Source: Triglochin maritima (Eukaryota > Streptophyta > Magnoliopsida > Alismatales > Juncaginaceae). From it: a stretch of 64,000 bases of DNA. The DNA lies in contig OY821770.1 in the NCBI GenBank assembly GCA_963682175.1, positions 11,996,501 through 12,060,500 on the forward strand. Direction: 5' to 3'. The notes under the pieces are model-generated. The model did not search any database and had not been told where the DNA came from. It saw nothing but the letters and a program-made list of their open reading frames with translations. The number at the start of each line of letters is the position of its first letter. Position 1 is the first letter of the stretch. Shown here in pieces: positions 1 to 10,342 of the stretch. The position numbers were made by a program, and so were the translations under genes.

Positions 1-1883
1 GCGACGCTTCAGGTATTGGCTTAGGATGTGTACTTATGCAGCACGGGAGGGTGATCGCGTACGCATCCAGACAACTGAAGGTCCATGAGAGGAATTACCC
101 GACTCATGATTTGGAGTTAGCAGCAGTGGTTCACGCACTGAAGACCTGGAGACATTATCTTTATGGCGAGCAGTTTAAGGTGTTTACAGATCATCAGAGT
201 CTGAAGTACCTGTTCTCGCAGAAGGAGCTGAACATGAGACAGCGCAGATGTCTCGAGTTCATTAAGGACTACGATTTCGCTATCTCTTACCATCCGGGGA
301 AGGCGAACACAGTTGCAGACGCTTTGAGCCAGAAGGTGGAGGTATCAGTAGCAGGCCTATGCATTCAGGAGTGGCGACTGCTAGAGTCTTTGGAAGAGTG
401 GAGACCATTTGCTGATAGCTCTGAGGGTGCAGTTATTGCAGGATTGAGAGTAGAGCCTCAGACAGTATCGACAGTGATTCAGGCTCAGACTACAGATGAG
501 GAGTTGAGCGGTTTGTTACAGTTAGCTGCTAGAGATGAGTCAGACTTCAGAGTCGGAGTTGATGGAGGTCTGAGATTCAGAGATCGTATCTGGGTGCCGA
601 GGACAGAGGACCTGAGACATGATATCATGGAGGAGGCACACAGATCGAGATATTCCATTCATCCAGGGAGCACCAAGATGTACAAGGATTTGCAGCGGAA
701 CTTCTGGTGGCGATGGATGAAGAAGGACGTTGCAGACTTTGTGTCGAGGTGTTTGGTCTGTCAGCAGGTGAAGATCGAGCACCATAGACCAGCGGGGTAG
801 ATGCAGAGGATTGAGTTGCCCGAGTGGAAGTGGGAGCACGTGACAATGGATTCTGTTACGGGGCTACCGAAGACACGGAGATTCCACGACGCGATTTGGG
901 TTATAGTCGATCGACTGACCAAGTCGGCGCATTTCTTAGCTATTAAGACCACTCTTGCTCTAGATGGTCTAGCTAAGTTATATATTGAGGAGATTGTCAG
1001 ACTTCATGGTGTACCAGTCAGTATCATTTCAGATAGAGATCCCAGATTCACTTCGCGATTTTGGGAGAGTCTACACAGAGCACTGGGGACACGTCTGAAG
1101 TTTAGCGCAGCTTTCCACCCACAGACAGATGGCCAGTCAGAGTGGACGATAGACATTGGAGGACATGCTGAGAGCGTGCACACTCGACTGGGCTGGGCAT
1201 TGGGATGAGCACTTGTCGTTGATAGAGTTCGCCTACAACAACAGCTACCACTCAAGTATTGGGATGGCACCATATGAGGCATTATACGGGAGGCCGTGTA
1301 GATCGCCAGTATGCTGGAGTGATGTGGGCGAGAGACACCTAGTTGGACCTGACATTATACAGTTATATTCAGAGAAGGTCGACGAGATTCGGAGACGACT
1401 AGCTACAGCGCAGAGCAGGCAAAGAGTTATGCTGATACGCGGAGGCGTGAGCTGACTTTTGATGCAGGAGATCATGTTTTCCTGAAGATCTCACCTTCCA
1501 GAGGGGTGATGAGATTCGGGAAGAAGGGGAAGCTGAGTCCGAGGTATGTCGGACCTTTTGAGATATTGGATCGAGTCGGGGAGGTGGCATATAGGATTGC
1601 CTTACCGCCACAATTCGCAGGACTTCACAACGTCTTCCATGTATCTATGCTGAGGAACTACGTGGCCGATCCAGCTCATGTGATAGAGATAGCAGTGCCA
1701 GAGATCCAGCAGGATTTGTTGTTAGACGGGAGACCAGTCGAGATTGTGGATCAGATGGTACATCAGCTCAGGAGGAGAGTGATTCCTATGGTGAAGGTCA
1801 GGTGGCAGCATCACACTGTCAGAGAGGCTACCTGGGAGATAGAGGAGGATGTCAGGAAGCAGTATCCAGAGTTATTTCGGTAA
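1..1883 (+). pseudogene. Ty3/gypsy pol, 3' part (RNase H, integrase, chromodomain-like tail), broken
   Basis: The window opens inside RNase H, so the reverse transcriptase lies off the left edge. Seen in order: RNase H with [11 protein letters not shown] and [10 protein letters not shown]; the HHCC integrase zinc-binding region ending CLVCQQ near 770; the integrase core with [17 protein letters not shown] and HPQTDGQSE; and a tail containing HTVREATWE typical of chromodomain gypsy elements. These domains process the RNA template and insert the cDNA. The frame is broken by a stop at 798-800, a 2-nt loss near 1150 and a 1-nt loss near 1421, judged against the related copy at 31.4-33.2 kb. Lineage is probably Del/Tekay-type chromovirus (inference). 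It cannot give a complete enzyme as it stands. Confidence 0.9.
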
Positions 1884-1920
1884 GTCAGTTGTTTCGAATT
1901 TCGAGGACGAAATTCCTTTA

Positions 1921-1931
1921 AGGAGGGTAGA
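1921..1931 (+). other. Polypurine tract of gypsy element
   Basis: A purine run (aggagggtaga) lies immediately before the TG that opens the LTR. It is the usual plus-strand primer site and fixes the LTR start. The related element at 33241-33253 has a nearly identical tract. Confidence 0.75.
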
Positions 1932-2045
1932 TTGTAATAACCTAAATCTAAAACACCTTAATTAACTAAACTAAACCTAATTAAGCTAATTAAGCCATGA
2001 ATAGTAAAGTATGAGGTGGAAGAATTGGATAAGATTTGGAATTGA

Positions 2046-2054
2046 TATAAATAG
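2046..2054 (+). promoter_or_regulatory. TATA box in gypsy LTR
   Basis: TATAAATAG lies about 113 bases into the LTR, in an AT-rich stretch. It is a good candidate for the element promoter. The palindrome array starts about 285 bases downstream, so in this family the array would be transcribed. Confidence 0.55.
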
Positions 2055-2330
2055 AGGTGTTAGGTTTAATTAAAACGTTTTCTTCATAACTTGGTTTCCT
2101 CAGAGAGTGAGAGAGGAGATTTTGGAAGAGAAGAAGAAGGAGAGAAGGAGAGGAAGTGAAGGAGAAGAGTTGGATTGGGCTTGCCAAAGCTCGGGAGGCA
2201 TCCATAAACGTCAATAAGGTATGCCAAGTCTTCAATATAACTCACTTAAGCTTTGTGAGTGTTGGGGATCGACATTGGTGTCGAATTCCCTGTCGGATTG
2301 CAACCTATTCAGAGGTTGAAGACGACAATC

Positions 2331-3020
2331 GGTCGACCGGTGCCTGTGGGCAGTCGACCGATCCTATTATTATATTGATTTGCACCCGCGAACGATTGAA
2401 CGATGTCTGAGGACGGTCGACCGTTATGCCAGATTTGTGCGGGAAAAAGGGTTTAATGTTGTTATCGGTCGAACGGGTCCACTTAACCGGTCGACCGAAA
2501 CAATGAGAATAGGTCGGTTGGGGATTTTGACTTATTAAACGGTCGAACATCCTTAACCTGGTTCGACCGATCTATTCGATGCCAAGTCGGTTGGGAGCTT
2601 TGACCATCAAAACGGTCGACCGCTCTTTAACTTTCGGTCGACCGACTGAGCATTTTAATTAAGCAGTAGAGTGCCTGTGATGTTTCGGTCGAACTGTATC
2701 TCAGTTCCGGTCGACCGAATATTACTTAGGCAAAATGCTGAAATCCCTGTTATCAGTTGAACGGACCCTTGGTTCGACCGGTCGGGTATATAAATATTAT
2801 AAATATTGTATAGCGTAGACCATCCAAACGGTCGACCGCTAGATGACTTTTGTTCGACCGATGGGTCGGTAATTCGGTTGGCGCGGTTCGACCGATACAC
2901 TTGTTTGTACATTACAGAGTACTGTGCGGAGGACCGGTCGACCGGTGTGCTTGTAGCGGTCGACCGATCTGCCGCAGGTTGGTGGATTTATCCACACGCG
3001 AGCCGTCAAGTATAGGTCGA
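2331..3020 (+). repeat. Array of GGTCGACC palindromes, paired
   Basis: Perfect GGTCGACC octamers start at 2331, 2415, 2489, 2614, 2636, 2709, 2830, 2936 and 2958, with about ten one-base variants between them. Many form pairs. TCGA-to-TCGA distances are 21 (2333/2354), 22 (2469/2491, 2616/2638, 2689/2711, 2832/2854, 2938/2960), with outliers of 20 and 17. An 8-mer is expected roughly once per 65 kb by chance. Function unknown. Confidence 0.85.
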
Positions 3021-3498
3021 CTACCGGCTCCGAGGCGACGGTCAATTACCGGCCTTGAGAGCGACGGATTTCACCTTCGACGAGGGCGTATTATTTTTGG
3101 CCTCTCATATCGAGCGGGGTGTGAGAGATGAGTGTCGTAAACCATGGGCTGTTAGCAGGGGTTTGTCGGTAGGCCGAGGATGTTCCGGCTGGGTGCGCGT
3201 CTGGCGGCTCTTGGGGGAGCAACGGTTGTCGTCTGACCCGAGTTGTTTATTCGGCGGGCTGACTCGCTCCTGGGGTGGTGGCGTAGTACCAGGGTTCCTT
3301 TCTGCACTTTTGGGGAGCAGCGGTGCCGACTGACCCATGTGAGGCAGCGGTGGACTGACTTGACCCTTGTGGTGGCAGGATTGGTTCAGTACCGTGGAGG
3401 CGGAAAGGGGCATTATTGTGGGCCCGAGGTGGATGATCCTGTGCATTGCATTTCATTGTCTTTAATTCCATTTTGTATTTTAGGAGGTTTGGTATACA

Positions 3499-3517
3499 GG
3501 GTTCCTTCAGGGAACTC
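3499..3517 (+). other. Conserved LTR hairpin (GGGTTCC / GGAACTC)
   Basis: A 7-bp stem with a TTCAG loop, preceded by TATAC. The equivalent place in the LTR sequences at 7127-7148 and 59956-59976 also folds, with different but paired bases and the same TATAC just 5' of the stem. This suggests the structure, not the sequence, is kept. Confidence 0.55.
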
Positions 3518-3820
3518 AGGCATGTTTCAATTGTTTTCATTTCAGGTAGCGAGTCGCATTAGAGTCGAGGTGGTGACTGAGGAGAGTGCCCCCGGGATCT
3601 GATCTTGTGTTCTTTTATATCTTTTTGTCGAGGTAGTGACTACATGTATATTCTTTTCTATTGTAATCACAGTTGACTCATATGTATATTTGACTTCCAC
3701 GTGGATCTATATCTTTATATATACTTACATTTCGTCTTATTGTCTCGTGACGTGCCCTGTGTTGACCGTTGACGGTCTTTATTATTGTTTAAATTTTCCG
3801 CTGTTTTCGGGGACGTTACA

Positions 3821-4440
3821 AACCCACTCCGCAGGAAACACATGCGTGATGCTAACCGAGTTCACGATCAGCACCAACATGCACCCGCGTGCTGGCCAGA
3901 CCCTCCGCCACCACAACCGTGCCCCCATCCCTGTCCCCTGGGTTGTTATGGTCGGAACCAGGCCTAACCCCACCAGAGCTCCAGCAGCAACCACAACCAC
4001 GCATGAAGATTCCTGCGCCTATTGGCTGCTGGCGTGATGGTGCAATAATTGCACCACCAGCCACGTCAGGCAACGGCCAACCCTCTCACCCTTACCCCCC
4101 ACCTTTCATCTCATCCTAAGACCTGAAGCATACTGAGAGGGAGGTTTCTGCTGTCAGAAGATCGCCGAAGAGGAGTTGCTGCAACCTTCAATACGCCTAG
4201 ACTCCTTGCGCGTTAGACCCTTGGTTGCCCGGAAGTAGCTGCTCGTCTCGAAATTGGAGAGGGAGGAGAAGGTTGGATTTCGTGTGGGAGGAGGTGGGGG
4301 TATAGAGAAGGACGGCTAGGGTTGTGTGGTTTTTGTCTCCACACACACAAGGCAGTCCACAAGAAAGGAAACAATCCAATGCAAATAATTCTCCTTTAAC
4401 ACTTGCCAAAAGCTATGCAATTCAAATAATTTGCACACAT
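3821..4440. other. Unassigned sequence between elements
   Basis: GC-richer than its surroundings up to about 4350, with short overlapping ORFs on both strands but no recognisable domain. A GA-rich run near 4250-4300 resembles a 5' leader. I see no supportable gene. Confidence 0.4.
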
Positions 4441-4584
4441 CACATCCTCCCTTTCTAACTAGGATGCCTTGTCATCCACTCCCCCTAGCCCACTAGAAGT
4501 CACAACATGCAAAATAGGCTCCCAGATAACGAAAATGAAGAACACAACTACCAGAAGAAAAATGGAAGCAAGAAGACCTCACCA

Positions 4585-4623
4585 GGCCGCCAATTGGCGG
4601 TCTAAGACCGTTAATTGGCGGTC
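4585..4623 (-). repeat. Palindrome pair in retrotransposon leader, 21-nt spacing
   Basis: Two near-copies of the 18-bp palindrome GACCGCCAATTGGCGGTC start at 4585 and 4606, exactly 21 bases apart. They lie about 150 bases downstream of the primer-binding site in the untranslated leader, the same place as the pair at 35548-35586 in the related element. Confidence 0.75.
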
Positions 4624-4757
4624 CCTTTTGATGTTTAGGTTCTCCAACTCCTCCAGTAGCCTAGCCGTGAACTCTAGGATCCCTGAAACCAAGAAAAATT
4701 GGAAACAAAAAATTAAAACCATTCGAATTGTTCAAACCAAAGTCTGGACAGAACATC

Positions 4758-4775
4758 TCCCCGGTAACGGCGCCA
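4758..4775 (-). other. Primer-binding site, tRNA-Asp type
   Basis: Minus strand reads TGGCGCCGTTACCGGGGA, ten bases inside the LTR end. This matches the known tRNA-Asp-type binding site of plant Athila/Tat gypsy elements with one difference. Confidence 0.75.
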
Positions 4776-5667
4776 AAACCTTGATTGTATCATTTTATAT
4801 TAAACCGCAAGTGCACGGCCGCGTTGAAGCGGTGGCAAATACGGGTCGATCCACAGGGAGGTGTGTCGACTTTTGGTTTGTGCGAAGGCAAGTGGGAAAG
4901 AAAGGAGAGAAAGATGGATTACACTAAACTATACTAAACTACACTAATCTAAACTAGGAAACTAGAAAGCATGAAATGAAATGACAAAACAAACTAAACT
5001 AAGCAACTAATGAAAGGATATAAAACTCAGGAATGGAAAACCCCTAAGGGGTGGAATGTGTGTGCACATGAAATAAGTGTGGTGAATGCATACAATAAGC
5101 TCAAGTGTGGTTAGTATTTGTTAATGCATAAGAAGTACCTCATGGTAAGATCTATCATTTACAACACTAACCTAGGTGATTAATATGAGCAATGCAAGGT
5201 TGTTATTAAGAACATAACGAGCATGGAGTGTACCTAACTATGGAAGAAACCATCAAGTAAAGTTCTTATTAATTCAAGCAAGCATACTAATATCTCTCAC
5301 AAACAATAATATCTAGCATTCATACCACCTACATAACATATACATACATCTACTCCACCCCCAAAGGGGATGGAACTACTCACTAATATTACACTACCTA
5401 CATTAACAAAATGAGACATTATACTGAAAGGAAATTTAACTAAGCAATAAAGGAACATTAAAGACGCTAATGGAAAGAAACATAAACTAAAGAAACATGC
5501 AAGAATTAAAAGACAAGATTAAAAGAAAGTAGAATAATTATTTTATTAACAATGACTCACATTGAAGGTAACATTCTTCTCCACCTTGAGTTTTGCTTCA
5601 AGGCTTACTCCTTAGTAGAGAGAATGCCACCAAGCAATGGGTAGTTTACAATAAAAGGTGAAAAGTT

Positions 5668-5676
5668 CTATTTATA
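5668..5676 (-). promoter_or_regulatory. TATA box of reverse-strand LTR
   Basis: TATAAATAG on the minus strand, in the same context as the TATA boxes at 34512-34520 and 41944-41952 in the sister LTRs (followed by aactcttcac or a close variant). Confidence 0.6.
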
Positions 5677-5796
5677 GCCAAAGAAAAAGGCAATCCGGGA
5701 CAATCCCCCGATGTGGGACTAACCAAATACCAGAAATGGACTAAATACACACTAATACGCGACCCACCAAAATCTTAGCGGATTTGGGCCAAAACA

Positions 5797-5835
5797 GACC
5801 GCCAATTAGCGGTCTTGGACCGCCAATTGGCGGTC
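5797..5835 (-). repeat. Palindrome pair in LTR U3, 21-nt spacing
   Basis: Copies of GACCGCCAATTGGCGGTC (first with one change) start at 5797 and 5818. On the minus strand they lie about 120-160 bases upstream of the TATA box. The sister LTRs keep one copy each at 34374-34391 and 41806-41823. Confidence 0.75.
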
Positions 5836-6064
5836 TATATGGTTCGGATCACGCTGGATGTTATTCTGAGCTTTTCTGGAAGTATTTGTTGGTCTTTGAT
5901 GCATCTACGTCAATTGTTGGAGCTCCGACCCAAATAGAATTGCCAAAATACTCCCTACGATGGTGTGGAGTTTTCTATTTTGCTTTTTGGTCCTTTGGTC
6001 TTACGTTCATGTCCTTCTCCCTTGCATCTTAGTCCCCAGGTCCATCAAGTAGTGATGTCAATCA

Positions 6065-7428
6065 AGTAGTTCTTGATATTTTTGGTCGGACGAGACCCCT
6101 TTGGTGTTTGACCGTTGCATGGTTGTTTAGTTTCGTTTGAGCCAAAACCATCTAAATGGTCGACCACCCTAAGACCTATGTTCGACTGGTTGTAGAGTAA
6201 TCTGAACTTATATAGTTCCTGATAATTTCGATCGGACGGTTTTTCCTTTGGGTCCGACTGATCCTAATTGAATAATATTTTATCCTGGCCTAGACCTTCT
6301 AAACGGTCGACTGCCCATTGACCTCAGTTCAACCGATGACTTAGGTTTTAGGCCTAGTGTTTGACCAACTTGTGTTGTTGTTCGAACGTTTCCTTATTCA
6401 TCAGGAAATGGTCGACCAGTTGGCCAATTTCGGTTAACCGTTGGTGCCTAGAATTATGTTTTGGCCTTGTGTCTTGTGTCATGCTATTTTCCTCGAAAAC
6501 CCGTGTCCTCGTTTTGAGCATGAGCCGGGACGTGACGGTGGGTGCGATGAGCACCTGCCCAGAGACCGTCGAGCAAAAGAGCATGGACCACTTGGTACAA
6601 GTACCACTTTATGTTATGAGTTTTTGTTTGGCATGTGCATTTTGTGGAGTCACGCCCCATGTGGTAGACTTGAGGGATCCCAGATCCCAAGGCATGTATT
6701 GTTATCCTGCTCCAAAGAGCGAGATGACCGACTGACATGTATAGCGGCAAAGATGATTGGCCGAAGATTATTCCGGCAAGTAGCTCGGCTGTAGCACAGC
6801 CAGGCGAGTTGACCGTCCAACGAGCGACGGTTCCGGCGGGTGTGGCGTTGTCCATGAGATCATATTTGTATGATGTGGAAGTACGTGCGACCCTCACCAA
6901 ACCCTCATGATTAATATAGTCGCGAGTGGAGTGCGTGGCGTACTCTCCGTAAGGCCGCATGTGCCTGCGGTAGGTCCCTTTGGGGGACCCAATGTTGTTG
7001 TTGGGACCGTTGTCCCTGATTCCCGAGGTGGGGATGACTTTACTTTGCATTCTTCATGCCATGATATTCTAGTATGATAGGGTCATTGTATGTTCTTTCG
7101 TACATGTTTAGGGGAACTTGATATACGAGATTTTTGTTATGAAAACTCATGCATTTTATCATGTTTGCATTTCAGGGTCTTTTTAGGTACTGAGTGGGTA
7201 GCGACCGATCGAGGACGAGCACACCAGGACTGGATCATCTAGTCTCATCTCCTAAGTTGTTATAGTTATCTGTATTTTGTACTTATGTGTAATCGATGTA
7301 ATCGTATTTTGAAACTCTTGTGTAATTGTGCACCTTGTTGAATATTTTATGAGTAATTTCCTCATTTCATTCTAGTCTTATTTCCTTGATGATTTGTTTA
7401 AATTTTCTTCTTTTCGGGGGACATTACA
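6065..7428 (+). repeat. Gypsy LTR fragment (3' part)
   Basis: Abuts the Athila-like LTR end. It has degenerate GGTCGACC-type pairs (6085-6440) and a stretch shared with the 58134-60260 LTR (cccgtgtcctcg, then gtgacggtgggtgcg), the TATAC-hairpin at 7127-7148, a TTTCAGG site, and the ending gggggacattaca. Both are gypsy-type LTR 3' parts of the same broad family; the 5' part is missing here. No TSD could be found. Confidence 0.7.
7127..7148 (+). other. Conserved LTR hairpin (GAGATTTT / GAAAACTC)
   Basis: Third copy of the TATAC-plus-stem structure described at 3499-3517. Base pairs differ from the other copies: the outer G-T wobble is replaced by A-T and the inner C-G pairs by T-A and T-G. One A-A mismatch is present. 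Confidence 0.45.
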
Positions 7429-8971
7429 CATTGCCTGGTCCTCTTACCAATCTAATCGTCTACTAAAATAACACGTACATTTTAAGAATTTAGAGACTCT
7501 AAAATTTAGCCATTCAATTGCGTTATTTAGCCATCGATCCTACCACTTGTAGTGTAATGATAATTTTGTAGGTACTTAATTACACCACCATTTTTTAGCT
7601 TAAGCATAGGTTTTCTGTCAGAGAAATGCATGTCTTTATTAACATATCTAACAATGCTCCTTCTGTAGAATATATACAACCAAAATAGCAGATGCGAGAA
7701 ACGAGGCGAGAACGTCAAATCGAGATAAGATAGGAAGCACGCATCAACGAGCATTTGCTGGAATTTCAGCTTTATAATAAGATCATCAAACCAAAATCAC
7801 AACACAAGCTAGCTTGAGTTGCATAGCTTCATCACCTACGGCTACTATAGCTTGCATGCGATGTGTTTATTTTTTATTTCATAAAAACAATTGAAATTGA
7901 TGGATGCTCGTTGATGAAATTCGGTAAAACAGAAAGTAGGCGAAGATCGGTAAAAGAGACACTGAATGAATATTTGGAATAACTATAGCGTAGTTAAAAA
8001 TATGAATGGTTGGTCATTACAACTTTGGTTGAACCTAAAAAAGTTAGTCAATATTGAAATTTTACTTGAATGAGCCCTCACAAGAACCATATGTGGATGA
8101 TCTTTGGAAAGGACATGAACTTGTATATTAGCCACCAGAAATTGATCCAATCAAAATATCACTTCATATTCCTATGGAAACAAGTTGGGAGATAGCTAGC
8201 TACCACATACACAATGTTGACATGCATGAATAGATTCCAATTCAACGCGTTTCTTGTTTGGTGAAGAAATTTTGAGGACTCAGGTCAAGGAAAGACATGT
8301 GAATCCATTTAAAAGCTAAAGTGTTAATTTATGGGGAAAATATTGCATTATGAAATCAAAAGTTGTTTTTAATGTAAGTATTATCTACTCTATTAATAGA
8401 TCTACCAACTGGATTAGTAGTTCCAATTATAAGATCAAGATTCTCTTCATTTCCTTGATGGTCAGGATTCCACAATATATATCTACAATTTCTAATATAA
8501 TTGAAAATCAAAATCATATATTTTGACTTATGACGCAAGTTATTTATGTACGTTGAAAATCATAAAAATATATATGTATTTTCAACAATATCAAGACAAA
8601 ATAAAAATGAACGTACTATATTTCTAGTTTTCTTAATCTTATATAAAATAATTATCAAATTTTACGATTTTCGACTTGGATAAATAACTTAGATCATGGA
8701 TTCAGACGTTTGGAATTGCAATTATATCAAAATTGAAAATGTATTTAAGGAACTTTACCCTTAAACAAATGAAGGGAATCCATGTCTCCAATTATATACA
8801 ACATCAAATCAAAAGCAGATGCCCTACTTTGCTTAACTTTTGGACTTTTGTTTTCATACGTACTCCATACAAATACTGATTCCATGCAAATGATATAAGT
8901 ACCAAACTCACCCTCCCTCTCAAGCCAAGTGTTTCAAACCATTTCACTAAAATCTCTATTTCTTGATGACA
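7429..8971. other. Intergenic, AT-rich
   Basis: No ORF with a recognisable domain and no clear repeat. The last 100 bases are the upstream region of the glycine-rich gene, with a weak TATA-like gatataagta near 8891 and a CT-rich stretch (accctccctctc) near 8910. Confidence 0.4.
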
Positions 8972-9482
8972 ATGGCGCTTTGAAAGATTTTTTGTGTTTG
9001 TTTACTCTTTGCACTTTATATTGGTGCATCTTTTGCATCAAGAAACTTGAAAGGATATGTGAGTGGAGGTGGTGGCAGCGGGGGAGGTGGTGGGTGGAGA
9101 AGGGAATGGTGGTCATGGTTGTGGTAGTGGGTCGGGATATGGAGAAGGTTATGGTGGTGCATATGGTGCTGGTTATGGTAGAGGAGGCGGTGGTGGAGGT
9201 GGAGAAGGTGGTAATGGTTTTGGATATGGTTCTGGCAGTGGGCATAGGTATGGATCTGGATATGGGAACGTAGGTGGTAGTGGAGGAGGAGGTGGTGGCG
9301 ATGGTGGTGACGGATTAGAAGGCGGACATGGAGGTGGAAGTGGGTCCGGTTATGGATCGGGTGGTGGAGGTAGGGTTGGAGGATATGTTGAAGGTGGCGG
9401 AGGTTCGGGCTACGGAGGGTGTGGTTCAGGATATGGCTTGGGTGAGAGTTCAGAATATGGAAACGGTGGAGGTCACTACTAA
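8972..9482 (+). pseudogene. Glycine-rich (cell-wall type) protein gene, probably broken
   Basis: From ATG at 8972 the frame encodes a typical secretory signal (KIFCVCLLFALYIGASFAS) followed by RNLKGYVSGGGG, but codon 4 is TGA. The glycine-rich body (GYGEGYGG, GGGGGGGEGG, GSGYGSGGGG repeats, end GNGGGHY) continues one frame over and stops at 9480-9482; an extra G in a G-run near 9094-9096 explains the shift. Proteins of this kind are structural, secreted to the wall. The body stays open for 139 codons, so the decay is recent or the two lesions are assembly errors in simple sequence. About 165 residues if read through. Confidence 0.65.
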
Positions 9483-9698
9483 GCTCAATCAACAAATATT
9501 GTATTATGATAAATGCATGTTACTCTGCCTAAATATAGATCTACGAAGAAAACTACAAGGTCTATATAATAGATATAAGGGTTTCATGGTCTATATGATA
9601 TGTAAAGAAACCCTTAGTAGAAGATATATATGAATGATGAATCCCACATTAGGGTCTATACAATAAAATGTAACCCTTGAAGAGTGATATATATATAG

Positions 9699-9903
9699 GG
9701 TCAAGCTCTAGTGAGCTCAGTGCTCATTAAATTTAGTTTAAGCACCCTAATATCTCACTATTGGATCTTATTTACAGTTAATCTAGCCATTCAATAGTAT
9801 AACCGTTTTTTTCTTAATCTACCTTACAATTTGAAATGAGTGGTGGATATTGTGGGAGCTTAATTTAGAAAAATTGAGCCCTGGGCTCACTGGAGAATTC
9901 CTG

Positions 9904-9995
<92 letters not shown>

Positions 9996-10057
9996 TATAG
10001 GAATTCTCCAGTGAGTCCAGGGCTCAATTTTTCTAAATTAAGCTCACTAGAGATTCT

Positions 10058-10103
<46 letters not shown>

Positions 10104-10305
10104 AGAATCTCTAGTGAGCCCAGGGCTCAACTTTTCTAAATTAAGTCCCCACAATATCCACCATTTATTTCAAATTGTAAGGTAGATTAAGAAAAAAACG
10201 ATTATGCTAGTGAATGGTGAGATTAACTGTAAATAAGATCCAACGGTGAGATTGCATGGGGCTTAAACTAAATTTGATGAGCACTGGGCTCACTAGAAAT
10301 TGACC
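9699..10305. mobile_element. Fold-back (MITE-like) element with internal (TA)n blocks
   Basis: Left end GGTCAAGCTCTAGTGAGC and right end, reverse-complemented, GGTCAATTTCTAGTGAGC match, and the match runs through about 200 bases of each arm (left 9699-9903, right 10103-10305). The centre holds a second, smaller inverted unit (about 9999-10059) between two long TA runs (9904-9998, 10060-10102). Both outer ends abut TA repeats, so it probably inserted in a TA microsatellite. No coding capacity. Confidence 0.7.

Positions 10306-10342
<37 letters not shown>

Larger units (their letters stand above)
1933..3820 (+). repeat. 3' LTR of gypsy element (1888 bp)
   Basis: Begins TGTAATAACC after the polypurine tract and ends GGGGACGTTACA, so it has TG...CA ends. 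The same terminal block (ttccgctgttt, then a few bases and gttaca) closes the LTR sequences ending at 42909 and 60260. It holds a TATA box, a large array of GGTCGACC palindromes and a covarying hairpin near its 3' end. The flank after 3820 is unrelated sequence; the 5' LTR is outside the window, so the target duplication cannot be tested. Confidence 0.85.
4441..6064 (-). mobile_element. Athila/Tat-like LTR retrotransposon fragment (leader plus 5' LTR)
   Basis: On the minus strand this reads LTR (6064 to 4786), a primer-binding site (4775-4758) and the start of the untranslated leader (to about 4441). LTR and leader are clearly related to the complete element at 34008-42812: same start TGATTGACATCA, same TATA region, same polypyrimidine/AATAAA region, same end and same leader segment after the binding site. 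Gag and everything downstream are missing, so the left end is a truncation. The exact left limit is uncertain. Confidence 0.75.
4786..6064 (-). repeat. 5' LTR of Athila/Tat-like fragment (1279 bp)
   Basis: Plus-strand ends are TGTATCA and GTCAATCA (TG...CA). It carries a minus-strand TATA box at 5668-5676 and a palindrome pair at 5797-5835 upstream of it. About 1.28 kb, against 1.38 kb for the relatives at 34008 and 41437. Confidence 0.75.

Noticed and set aside
2331..3020. Host origin or telomere-like satellite as explanation of the GGTCGACC arrays
   Set aside because: The arrays occur inside defined LTRs with target duplications and have unique spacers, unlike satellites.
3782..4073. Overlapping ORFs suggesting a small gene after the first LTR
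   Set aside because: Several overlapping frames on both strands in GC-rich DNA, one running into the LTR; no recognisable domain.
9016..9495. 159-codon minus-strand ORF opposite the glycine-rich gene, rich in His and Leu
   Set aside because: It is the antisense of GGN codons; its composition follows from the glycine repeats and it has no domain.
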